Of a stretch of 64,000 nt of DNA, positions 43,813 through 51,467 are shown in pieces. Numbering within the stretch: position 1 is the stretch's first letter; every line of letters begins with the position of its first letter. This stretch comes from Microvirga sp052115485 (lineage in GTDB: Bacteria; Pseudomonadota; Alphaproteobacteria; Rhizobiales; Beijerinckiaceae): positions 62,001-126,000 of the forward strand of contig NZ_JBFRGU010000002.1 in NCBI RefSeq assembly GCF_052115485.1, read 5' to 3'. The notes beneath the pieces are model-generated. The model made no database searches. It was not told the DNA's origin and saw only the letters and a list, made by a program, of their open reading frames with translations. The position numbers and the translations under genes are program-made.

Positions 43813-44304
43813 TTACTCGATGACGATCAGCGGCTCGCCATATTCGACCGGCGTGCCGTCTTCGACGAAGATGGACGTGACCGTTCCGGCGCGAGGCGCG
43901 ACGATCTCGTTGAAGGTCTTCATGGCTTCGACCAGGAGAAGCTTGTCGCCGGCCTGCACCTTGGACCCGATTTCGATGAAGGGCTTCGCCTCCGGGGAAG
44001 CGCGCCGGTAGGCCGTGCCGACCATCGGCGAGAGAACCGCGCCGGGATGGCTGGCGGCGGACTTGGCGGTTGCCGGGGCGCTCTCGGTTACGGTCGGCGG
44101 CGGAGCGACGACGGGAGCGGGAGCTGCAGCAGGAGCGGCGTAACCGGCTGGCCCATAGGGAAGTGTCACATGCGTCGGAGCGGCACGTGCCACGCGGATG
44201 CGCAGATCGCCCTTTTCCACCTCGATTTCTGTGAGATCGGTATCGGAGATCAGGGACGCCAGCTCACGCACGAGATCGGGATCGAAAGGATTTTCTTTAG
44301 CCAT
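43813..44304 (-). CDS. accB: acetyl-CoA carboxylase, biotin carboxyl carrier protein
   Basis: A 163-aa carrier. The N-terminal part (PDLVRELASLISDTDLTEIE) binds the complex, a proline/alanine-rich linker (APAAAPAPVVAPPPT) follows, and the C-terminal biotinyl domain carries LLLVEAMKTFNEIVAPRAGT with the biotinylated Lys in EAMK. The residue after it is Thr-Phe rather than Met-Met, a usual variation in alphaproteobacteria. It sits between aroQ and accC. Confidence 0.96.
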   Translation of the reverse strand: MAKENPFDPDLVRELASLISDTDLTEIEVEKGDLRIRVARAAPTHVTLPYGPAGYAAPAAAPAPVVAPPPTVTESAPATAKSAASHPGAVLSPMVGTAYRRASPEAKPFIEIGSKVQAGDKLLLVEAMKTFNEIVAPRAGTVTSIFVEDGTPVEYGEPLIVIE

Positions 44305-44329
44305 GGGCCTGCCTCTTAATCTTGAGGAA

Positions 44330-44797
44330 TCAATGTTTTGAAGGTTGCTTCGCGCGCATCCGCTCGACCATCACCTGATGAACCGCGTCCACGCCGAGGA
44401 TGTAGCTCACCGGGCCGAAGCCGCAAATCACACCAACGCAGACAGGGGCGATCAGGGAGCGATGGCGGAAGCCTTCGCGAGCATGCACGTTTGACAGATG
44501 GACTTCGACCGTGGGCGCTCCGGAGCCGGAGATGGCGTCCCGAAGGGCAATCGAAGTGTGGGTATAGGCACCGGCATTGATGACGATCCCAGCCCCTTGT
44601 GCGCCCGCTTCCTGAATCCAGTCCACGAGCTGCCCCTCGTGGTTCGACTGGCGGAAAGTAATATTCGCCGCAACCTTCGCAGCACTCTCGCGCACGAGCC
44701 GTTCGATCTCGGGAAGCGTGACGCTCCCGTAGATGTGCGGCTCTCGGCGGCCCAGCATGTTCAGGTTGGGTCCGTTCAGGACGTGGATGGCGGTCAT
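44330..44797 (-). CDS. aroQ: type II 3-dehydroquinate dehydratase
   Basis: A 155-aa enzyme of the shikimate pathway, converting 3-dehydroquinate to 3-dehydroshikimate. The blocks VLNGPNLNMLGRREPHIYGS (catalytic Tyr), RQSNHEGQLVDWIQEA, GIVINAGAYTHTSIALRDAI and EVHLSNVHAREGFRHRSLIA (catalytic His) are complete. It heads the aroQ-accB-accC operon, 25 bp before accB. Confidence 0.96.
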   Translation of the reverse strand: MTAIHVLNGPNLNMLGRREPHIYGSVTLPEIERLVRESAAKVAANITFRQSNHEGQLVDWIQEAGAQGAGIVINAGAYTHTSIALRDAISGSGAPTVEVHLSNVHAREGFRHRSLIAPVCVGVICGFGPVSYILGVDAVHQVMVERMRAKQPSKH

Positions 44798-44966
44798 TAC
44801 AGCGGAAACGCTCCAAAAGCCCCCGCGGACGGGAGCTGAAAGGCCCTATTATCCAAAAGCACGGCCGTGGGAAAGGGTATTGGAGCGATCATCCCACGGG
44901 AAGCGGGTGGAAGATCAAAGAAAACCTTGATCAACGGTCCTAGGCAGGGACAGGGCGACCCCGTCT

Positions 44967-45039
44967 GTCATTCCGGGGCGCCGCAGGCGAACCCGGAACC
45001 CATAACCACTGGTGTCGCCGTGCGCGGCCCCGGAATGAC
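44967..45039. repeat. REP-like palindrome, family A copy 2
   Basis: Perfect 12-bp terminal inverted repeats GTCATTCCGGGG / CCCCGGAATGAC enclose a 49-base centre that includes CGCCGCAGGCGAACCCGGAA. The copy at 16357 is shorter but shares the ends and the GCGCCGCA-GCGA centre. It lies between aroQ and the DsbA-like gene. Confidence 0.82.
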
Positions 45040-45052
45040 GGAGGCGGGTTTC

Positions 45053-45829
45053 TCAGCAGGTCGCCTTGCCGCACTGGCGGACGCTGGCGACGACCTTCTT
45101 GAGGGGATCGAGGCCGACGGCGCCTGAAATGACCTCGTCGCCGATGATGAAAGCCGGGGTGCCGGTCAGGCCGAGCTTGTCGCCGAGATCCGCGTTTTCC
45201 GCGAGCGCAGCTTTGACATCGGTGCCGTTCATGTCCTTTTGCAGGCGCGCAACGTCGAGACCCATTTCCTTTGCGACGGCGATGGCGCGATCGCCGTTCA
45301 CGCGGCCACGGCTTTCCAGGAGCTTGGTGTGGTACTCGAAGAGCTTGTCGGCGGAGAGCTGGTTCTTGGCCGCGAGGGCGACGCGGCTCGCTTCCACGGA
45401 TTCAGGACCGAGAACCGGGAAGTCCTTCAGGACGATGCGGAGCTTCGGGTCAGATTTCGTAAGCGTCTGAAGGTCGCTGAGCGCGCGTTTGCAATAGCCG
45501 CAATTGTAGTCGAAGAACTCGACCAGGGTGACATCGCCGGTCGGGTTGCCGACCACGAAAGAATGGGGCGCGCTCAGGATCGCCTGCTTGGATTCCTTCA
45601 TCACGGCGGATTGCGCTACGCGCTGCTGATCCGCCTGGCGCTTTTCAAGCTCGGCGATGACTTCCTGCAGAAGCTCCGGGTTCTTGAGAAGGTAATCCCG
45701 CACGATTTCGCCGATGGCCTGGCGCTGCGTCTCGTTGAACGTGGTGTTCTGCGCGGAAGCCGGCGCGCCGACGGCGAGCATTCCGGCAACAGCGACCATT
45801 CCGAAAACGTGGCGAAGAGAAAAGCGCAT
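45053..45829 (-). CDS. DsbA family thiol:disulfide oxidoreductase
   Basis: A 258-aa periplasmic protein. Signal peptide (MLAVGAPASAQ), then a helical N-terminal stretch (QRQAIGEIVRDYLLKNPELL, LEKRQADQQRV), as in ScsC/BdbD-like proteins where it drives oligomerisation. The thioredoxin fold has the active site NCGYCKRAL, a DsbA helical insert, and cis-Pro region GTPAFIIGDEV. The C-terminal QCGKATC has an extra Cys pair. It oxidises or shuffles disulfides in secreted proteins. ATG 45829 has AGGACG upstream; the longer frame lacks the signal. Confidence 0.9.
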   Translation of the reverse strand: MRFSLRHVFGMVAVAGMLAVGAPASAQNTTFNETQRQAIGEIVRDYLLKNPELLQEVIAELEKRQADQQRVAQSAVMKESKQAILSAPHSFVVGNPTGDVTLVEFFDYNCGYCKRALSDLQTLTKSDPKLRIVLKDFPVLGPESVEASRVALAAKNQLSADKLFEYHTKLLESRGRVNGDRAIAVAKEMGLDVARLQKDMNGTDVKAALAENADLGDKLGLTGTPAFIIGDEVISGAVGLDPLKKVVASVRQCGKATC

Positions 45830-46256
45830 CGTCCGTCCTTGTGACAAAACCGCGTCGAGGGGCGGCAGGTCTTCCAATTGTTTCAAAACCAGGCCTTGGT
45901 CGCAGGGCGGAGCATCCGAATCCGCATCCCAATCAATTATCTGGTACCTGGGTTAAAGGGTTGCAAAGGCAAACGTCAAATCACGGCTTCGTTGGGCCGT
46001 GACTCAGTTTGATGAGGATAAGTCACAGGCTTTCCCTCCCTCTTGCGGGGAGGGACGACGGGTGGGGGTAATCTGACCGGGTGAAACTTTCATACGTCTG
46101 GCACTGGCAGCCTTCCTGCTTATCGGATCACAGGCAACGCTCTGACTTTTCATACTCCTCCCCACAAGGGGGAGGGAAGAGCACGGATCAAGCTGAGTCA
46201 CTACCCTTCGTTGGGGGGTGTTGAAGCGATCGGCCTGAACGGATACGAGCCCTGTC
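45830..46256. repeat. intergenic region with palindromic repeat family C
   Basis: A 427-bp divergent region. Around 46025-46185 two palindromes CCCTCCCTCTTGCGGGGAGGG and CTCCTCCCCACAAGGGGGAG bracket about 100 bp, in the style of dispersed repeats of this order. Otherwise no gene; it must also hold promoters for the DsbA-like gene and the aminotransferase. Confidence 0.6.
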
Positions 46257-47438
46257 ATGACAAAATCGATCGCCAATCCGCCGGTTCCTCAAGTCGCCCG
46301 CCGCATGGAGCGCGTGTCGTCCTTCCTTGCGATGGATGTATTAAGCGCCGCCGCGGCGAAAGAAAGGCGAGGGGGCAGCGTCATCCATATGGAGGTGGGC
46401 CAGCCCTCCGCCGCCGCGCCCCGTATCGTCCGCGAAGCGGCCAAGGCCGCGCTGGATCTGGGAAAGATCGGCTACACTGAGGCCCTGGGGATCGCCGCCT
46501 TGCGCGAGCGCATCGCGCGTCACTACCGGGAGACCTACGGCGTTACCATCGCGCCGGAGCGCGTCGTGGTGACGACGGGGTCCTCGGCGGGGTTCGTGCT
46601 CGCGTTCCTGAGCCTCTTCGACGCAGGCCAGCGGGTCGCGATCACCGCGCCCGGATATCCGGCTTACCGCAATATTCTCGAGGCGCTGGATCTCGAACCG
46701 GTCGTCATTCCGCTCGCCAAGGCCGATGGTTGGATCATGACGGCGAGTGCCATCGAGAAGGCTTATGCGGAAAAGCCCTTCCACGGCATTCTCGCCATGA
46801 GCCCGGCCAACCCCTCCGGCACCATGATCGGCCGCGCCGCGCTGGCCGCCTTGGGCGAGACCTGCCGCCGTCTCGGTCTGTGGTTCGTCTCCGACGAGAT
46901 CTATCACGGCCTGACCTACGGCGAACCCGCCGCGACGGCTCTCGCCTCGGACGATGATGCCGTCGTCATCAACTCGTTCTCCAAATATTACTGCATGACC
47001 GGTTGGCGCATCGGCTGGATCGTGGTGCCGGACCGGCTCGTGCGCCCCATCGAGCGGCTGGCGCAGAACCTCTACATCTCGCCGCCCTATCTCTCGCAGG
47101 TCGCCGCGCTCGCCGCCTTTGACGCGGTGGAGGAGTTGGAGGAGATCAAGGCGGGATACGCCCGCAATCGGGCGCTTCTTCTGGAGGAACTGCCGCGTAT
47201 CGGAATTACCGATATGCACCCGGTGGACGGCGCGTTCTACATCTATGCCGATGTCGCCCGCTACACGAACGACTCCATCGCCTTCTGCAAACGCATGCTG
47301 GAGGAAACCGGCGTCGCCGCCACGCCCGGCCTCGACTTCGACGCAACCGAAGGCGCGCATTACATGCGCCTGTCCTTCGCAGGCTCGCAGAACGATTGCC
47401 GCGAGACGGTGAACAGGCTCAAGGGCTGGCTGAAGTAG
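46257..47438 (+). CDS. class I/II pyridoxal-phosphate aminotransferase
   Basis: A 393-aa cytosolic enzyme of the aspartate-aminotransferase fold. The PLP lysine is in NSFSKYYCMTGWRIGW, the PLP aspartate in WFVSDEIYHGLTYG, and the phosphate-binding TTGSSAGFVLAFLSLFDAG and SPANPSGTMIG are present. The substrate range (aspartate, tyrosine, branched-chain or kynurenine-type) cannot be told from the sequence. It stands alone and ends 4 bp from the convergent RTX gene. Confidence 0.92.
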   Translation: MTKSIANPPVPQVARRMERVSSFLAMDVLSAAAAKERRGGSVIHMEVGQPSAAAPRIVREAAKAALDLGKIGYTEALGIAALRERIARHYRETYGVTIAPERVVVTTGSSAGFVLAFLSLFDAGQRVAITAPGYPAYRNILEALDLEPVVIPLAKADGWIMTASAIEKAYAEKPFHGILAMSPANPSGTMIGRAALAALGETCRRLGLWFVSDEIYHGLTYGEPAATALASDDDAVVINSFSKYYCMTGWRIGWIVVPDRLVRPIERLAQNLYISPPYLSQVAALAAFDAVEELEEIKAGYARNRALLLEELPRIGITDMHPVDGAFYIYADVARYTNDSIAFCKRMLEETGVAATPGLDFDATEGAHYMRLSFAGSQNDCRETVNRLKGWLK

Positions 47439-47442
47439 GACT

Positions 47443-49329
47443 TCAGAAAATCAGGAAGTCCTTTTCGCTTAGCTTCGCAGGCTTGTTGCGCAAAACCGCG
47501 AACTTGATGGCGCTTTGCGCGCCGATGCCATCGGGGTCGTAATAGAGGCTGCCCGTCTTCGCGTCGTAGATGATGCGATCCCAAGCATCATGCGCTTCGG
47601 TGCCTTTCCAGAACGCCTTCTTCGACAAAGCGATGGGGCTCTCCGGCGAGCCCTTTTTGCCGAGCGCTTTGAAGATGGCGTTGTCGAGATGGATCTTGTC
47701 CTGCTTCACCGTAAAATCGGTGATGGTGTCGATACCGGTGCCGGATCTCGCCAGCGAGGTATCGAACACGAACACGTCCTTGCCCGCGGAGCCGGTCAGC
47801 GTGTCCTTGCCGCGCCCGCCGTGGAGCACGTCTTCTCCCAGCCCGCCCCAGAGTCTGTCGTCGCCGTTGCCGCCCCAAAGCGTATCGTGCCCGTCGGTGC
47901 CGATCAGGCGATCTTTCTTCGACGTCCCTTCGATGATTTCGCCTTCGCGCGGCTGCTCGGGCTCCGGCACGGGACGCTCGAACACATCCTGCACGGTGAT
48001 GGTGAGGTTCTGCTCATGGGACAGGCCGCCTGCATCCGTGACTTTCACACGGACGGAATGCGATGTGGCCTGCTCATAGTCGAGCAAGGCACTGTTGGCG
48101 ACCACGAGCTTTTCACCCTTTTCGCCCTGCAGGGCGAAGCGGCCATTGGCGTCGTCGAGAAGCGTGTAGGTGAAGGTGTCTCCTGTGTCGGGATCTTGCG
48201 CGCTCAGGGTCCCGACCAGGGTGTCTTTCTTCGCCATCTCGTCTACGCCGCCGCCCGAGAGGTCGATCCGTTCCGGCGCGTGGTTGATGGGAAAGGACGG
48301 GTCCACCAGCGTTACTGTGACGTAGGATTCGTAGGCCAGTTCGTTGGTGAAATAGAAGTCGATTTCGATCGGCGCGGTGATCGTGTCGGTCTTGTTCGAA
48401 TAGGTGAGGGTGCGCACGAGCTTCTGCACCCGTGCAGCCGAGGCGGTGTCGGCATCGAGCTTGAACTCCAGCCACTGGTTTTGCTCGTTCGTGCGAATCT
48501 TTCCGAGCCGGACGCCGTCCACGCTGACCTCGCTGCCGTCCTCAAGGCCCTTGGACAGGGAGATGCCGCTGCCCTCCGAGATGTCGATGCCGAAGCGACC
48601 GTTTTGCGGCCCGCCCTCGCGCACGTTGACCGCCAAGAGCCACAGGCCGAGGCCTGTCTCCACAGTCGCGTTGCGGCCTGCATCGAGTGCAACGGCCTCG
48701 CCCGTGAAGGAGGCCCGGTCGCCGTCCAGAGCGCCGACATCGAGAAGGCTGGAGGACACCGTAATGTCCCCGGCGGCGTTCTTTGCCTCCACAGTTTCCA
48801 GACCGTTGCGGTGGATTAGACGTCTTTCCTCCCAGGAGAGTGTTCCGCCGGTGAAAACGAGCCTGTCGTTGGCTGTGTCACCTGCCGTAACGGCGAGGGC
48901 CATGGCCTTGTCGTCCACGGTCACGAGCGCATTGCTCACATAGATCGACTGGAAGCCCGTGATGGACTTGCCCACGAGATTGACCGTTGGGCCGTAGATG
49001 GCGATCTGGTCGTTCCCGCCGCCACCATCGATGCTGACCACATCCGCGATCTGCCCGGACGCAAGGTAGATGATGTCGTCCTCCGACGATCCTCGGATCG
49101 TCTCGATGCTCTGGAGCCGCTTGATCTGGTGAATGGAGAACTGCCCGCCCGACATGAGCTGGAGCGTATCGTCGCCCGCGCCTCCGGAGAGTTCGTCATT
49201 GCGGTCCAGATGCGCCTGGGAAGCAATGAACGTGTCGTTGCCGCCCCCACCGACCAGCGTCTCGTCATTGACGGTCAGATAGATTTCTTCGCCGATTGGG
49301 GTTGCGAGGTCGAGATCGGAGGCGGGCAT
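47443..49329 (-). CDS. RTX calcium-binding protein with cadherin-like domain
   Basis: A 628-aa protein without a signal peptide. N-terminal RTX-like and beta-helical stretch (LVGGGGNDTFIASQAHLDR, LSGGAGDDTLQL), a middle adhesin-like domain, a cadherin-like domain (about residues 350-450, VGTLSAQDPDTGDTFTYTLL), RTX nonapeptides (DTLWGGNGDDRLWGGLGED, HGGRGKDTLTGSAG), and a C-terminal unit with WDRIIYDAKTGSLYYDPDG ending EKDFLIF. It is a type I secreted surface or medium protein, perhaps an adhesin. Neighbour of a second RTX gene on the same strand. Confidence 0.87.
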   Translation of the reverse strand: MPASDLDLATPIGEEIYLTVNDETLVGGGGNDTFIASQAHLDRNDELSGGAGDDTLQLMSGGQFSIHQIKRLQSIETIRGSSEDDIIYLASGQIADVVSIDGGGGNDQIAIYGPTVNLVGKSITGFQSIYVSNALVTVDDKAMALAVTAGDTANDRLVFTGGTLSWEERRLIHRNGLETVEAKNAAGDITVSSSLLDVGALDGDRASFTGEAVALDAGRNATVETGLGLWLLAVNVREGGPQNGRFGIDISEGSGISLSKGLEDGSEVSVDGVRLGKIRTNEQNQWLEFKLDADTASAARVQKLVRTLTYSNKTDTITAPIEIDFYFTNELAYESYVTVTLVDPSFPINHAPERIDLSGGGVDEMAKKDTLVGTLSAQDPDTGDTFTYTLLDDANGRFALQGEKGEKLVVANSALLDYEQATSHSVRVKVTDAGGLSHEQNLTITVQDVFERPVPEPEQPREGEIIEGTSKKDRLIGTDGHDTLWGGNGDDRLWGGLGEDVLHGGRGKDTLTGSAGKDVFVFDTSLARSGTGIDTITDFTVKQDKIHLDNAIFKALGKKGSPESPIALSKKAFWKGTEAHDAWDRIIYDAKTGSLYYDPDGIGAQSAIKFAVLRNKPAKLSEKDFLIF

Positions 49330-49445
49330 GGGCGTCCCTTATTTATTTGGGACCAACAGTCTTAAACGAAACGATACAGTCATTCAAATCATTGATATCG
49401 CAGCGATATTTCGTACGGTCTTGCATTCGGTGAAATGAAATGAAA

Positions 49446-49473
49446 AAGCCGACCGGGAAGCCCGGCCGGCCTT
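49446..49473 (-). terminator. rho-independent terminator of the 49516-51348 RTX gene
   Basis: Stem AAGCCGACCGGG / CCCGGCCGGCCTT with one mismatch and a 3-base loop. On the minus strand it is followed by TTTTTCATTTCATTT. It lies about 40 bp after the stop of the upstream RTX gene and would separate it from the next. Confidence 0.75.
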
Positions 49474-49515
49474 GAAAAAATACGATTTAAAACAGCCTTA
49501 CGAGCTTGCTTGCGC

Positions 49516-51348
49516 TCACACTACGAAGAAATCGCTGGCGCTCAGTTTCTCTTTGTTGGCGATCTTGATGATCTCGACCGGCTTGTAGCGGGAGCCCGCA
49601 CCATCGGCGTCGTAGTAGACGATGCCTTTCTTATAGATGATGTAGTCGTTGGAGTCGGTCGCTTTTCCGGTCTTGAAGAACTTCTTGTTCAAGGGAGCAG
49701 GCGACGCCTCGGAACCTGTTTTGCCGAGCTTCTTGAAGATGTTCTTGCCGAGCCAGATCTTGTCCTCGCCCCGCGTGAAGTCGGTGATCGTATCGAAGTT
49801 TATCTTCTTGTTCTGGTTGCGGGACGTCGTGCCTTTTCCGAGCGCCGTGTTGAACACGAAAATGTCGGCGCCAGCACCGCCGGTGAGCACGTCGTTGCCT
49901 GATAGGCCGTTCAACTTGTCGGCTCCGATGCTACCCTTCAGCGTATCCTTCTTGCTCGTACCCTGCTGGCTCTCCAGAAGGTCGGTCACCTTGATGGTGA
50001 TCGCCTGATTGGCAGAAAGGCCTGTGCCGTTCTGATCCTTCACCTTCACGGATAGAGTGTGGTTGTTCGCGCGCTCATAATCGAGCACAACCCCGGCTTT
50101 GACCTTGACCTGACCCGTGACGGCATCGATCTCGAAGGTGTCGTCGGTCAGGGAGTAACGGAGACCCGCCGCGCCACCGTCATCATCAGCCGACACGGTC
50201 GCGACCACGAACCCACCCGTCTTGTTTTCCTCCACGGACGCGACGGTGCCGCCGGTTGTGAGGTGAATGTTCGTTGGAGGCGTGTTCGTGCCTTCAGGTG
50301 TTCCACTAAACACCTCGGTCATGAGTGTGGAGTTCGGTGCATTCAGCCAGCTTATGACGAACGAGCCGTCGGTGAGGGCGACGACCTCGGGATTCATCTG
50401 ATCGCCGGCTGCATTCGAGCCGACTAGCAATGGTGGGATTATGACCGTTCCATCTGCTGAGCAGGCAGCAACGTAAACGTCGTAATCCGATACATTGGCG
50501 ACCTGGACAAGGAGGGCGAAACCTCCGTTCGCCAACTCGGTGATGCTCAGGGATCGAACGGCCCCGGGCGGGGTCGCGAAGCTCACGGCCTCTCCGACCG
50601 GATCCCGGTTCGAATCGAACACCTGCGCCTTGATCACAGAGTCGCCGCCGACCGTCGTGTTGTCTTGCCAGGCGATTACGAATTTGCCGCCGGCCAGGGC
50701 TGCCACCGCTTGATTGACCGGAGCATCCGGGCCGGACCGGACAACAAACTTATCAACTGGGTTCGAGCTCGTACGGTCCTCGATCCTTATCGAAGTCCCG
50801 TTGTTATAAAGAATGAGAAAGGCCCCTGTCGTCAGAGCTGCGAAAGCATGTCGGCCGCTGTCTTGGGCCGCCTGATAATCAATGGCGATTACGTTTTCGG
50901 TGACTGTTGCTGCTGCGACGACCTGTTCAGGGGCGCCCGGATCACTTCCTTCGCGTAGACTATGGTAGAGGACTTTGTAATTTCCTTCACCAAGATCGTA
51001 AACTTGGGGATCGGGATGAGGCCTGCCCTGCGCAAAGCCAAGATCCGCCGCAAGGCCGATCAATTGCCGACCATCCCCTAGCCGCTGAGCCATCACAGAG
51101 CCGCTTTCCACCCATGTCACGACGGTGTCGCCGTTGGAGAGGAGGGTGGCGCTGACATCTACTCGGGGTGTCTCACCCGTCGCGATCACAATCTGACCAC
51201 CTCGATGCGAGCCGTCGGCATTGAAGGCCTGCCCGAAGACACTCGTGCCGTCGGTCCAGACCGTCAGATAAGAGCCATCCGCCTGCCGAACCAAGTCGCC
51301 GCTTGTGGCGGCAATGGTGAAGTTCATATTTCCAGAGGCAAAGGCCAT
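49516..51348 (-). CDS. RTX calcium-binding protein with propeller-like N-terminus and cadherin-like domain
   Basis: A 610-aa protein without a signal peptide. The first about 330 residues repeat a motif like GGKFVIAWQDNTTVGGDS and NGDTVVTWVESGSVMAQRLG at 45-60 residue steps, as in beta-propellers. A cadherin-like domain follows (about 360-455, VVATVSADDDGGAAGLRYSL), then a short RTX block (LKGSIGADKLNGLSGNDVL, TGGAGADIFVF) and the C-terminal unit ending SASDFFVV. Type I secretion is inferred. Shine-Dalgarno AGAGAGG precedes the ATG. The propeller repeats resemble those of big surface proteins. Confidence 0.87.
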   Translation of the reverse strand: MAFASGNMNFTIAATSGDLVRQADGSYLTVWTDGTSVFGQAFNADGSHRGGQIVIATGETPRVDVSATLLSNGDTVVTWVESGSVMAQRLGDGRQLIGLAADLGFAQGRPHPDPQVYDLGEGNYKVLYHSLREGSDPGAPEQVVAAATVTENVIAIDYQAAQDSGRHAFAALTTGAFLILYNNGTSIRIEDRTSSNPVDKFVVRSGPDAPVNQAVAALAGGKFVIAWQDNTTVGGDSVIKAQVFDSNRDPVGEAVSFATPPGAVRSLSITELANGGFALLVQVANVSDYDVYVAACSADGTVIIPPLLVGSNAAGDQMNPEVVALTDGSFVISWLNAPNSTLMTEVFSGTPEGTNTPPTNIHLTTGGTVASVEENKTGGFVVATVSADDDGGAAGLRYSLTDDTFEIDAVTGQVKVKAGVVLDYERANNHTLSVKVKDQNGTGLSANQAITIKVTDLLESQQGTSKKDTLKGSIGADKLNGLSGNDVLTGGAGADIFVFNTALGKGTTSRNQNKKINFDTITDFTRGEDKIWLGKNIFKKLGKTGSEASPAPLNKKFFKTGKATDSNDYIIYKKGIVYYDADGAGSRYKPVEIIKIANKEKLSASDFFVV

Positions 51349-51420
51349 CGGCGCCTCTCTGTTACGAAGTATTGTTACTATAATAAGGCCTCAGAGTTGA
51401 TCAAGGCGCAGTAAAGAAAA

Positions 51421-51443
51421 ATGGCCGGGACGAGCCCGGCCAT
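51421..51443 (-). terminator. rho-independent terminator of rne
   Basis: A perfect 9-bp stem ATGGCCGGG / CCCGGCCAT with a 5-base loop, followed on the minus strand by TTTTCTTTAC. It sits 25 bp after the rne stop codon. Confidence 0.85.
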
Positions 51444-51467
51444 TCCTGATTCTGAATTAGTGTCTGA

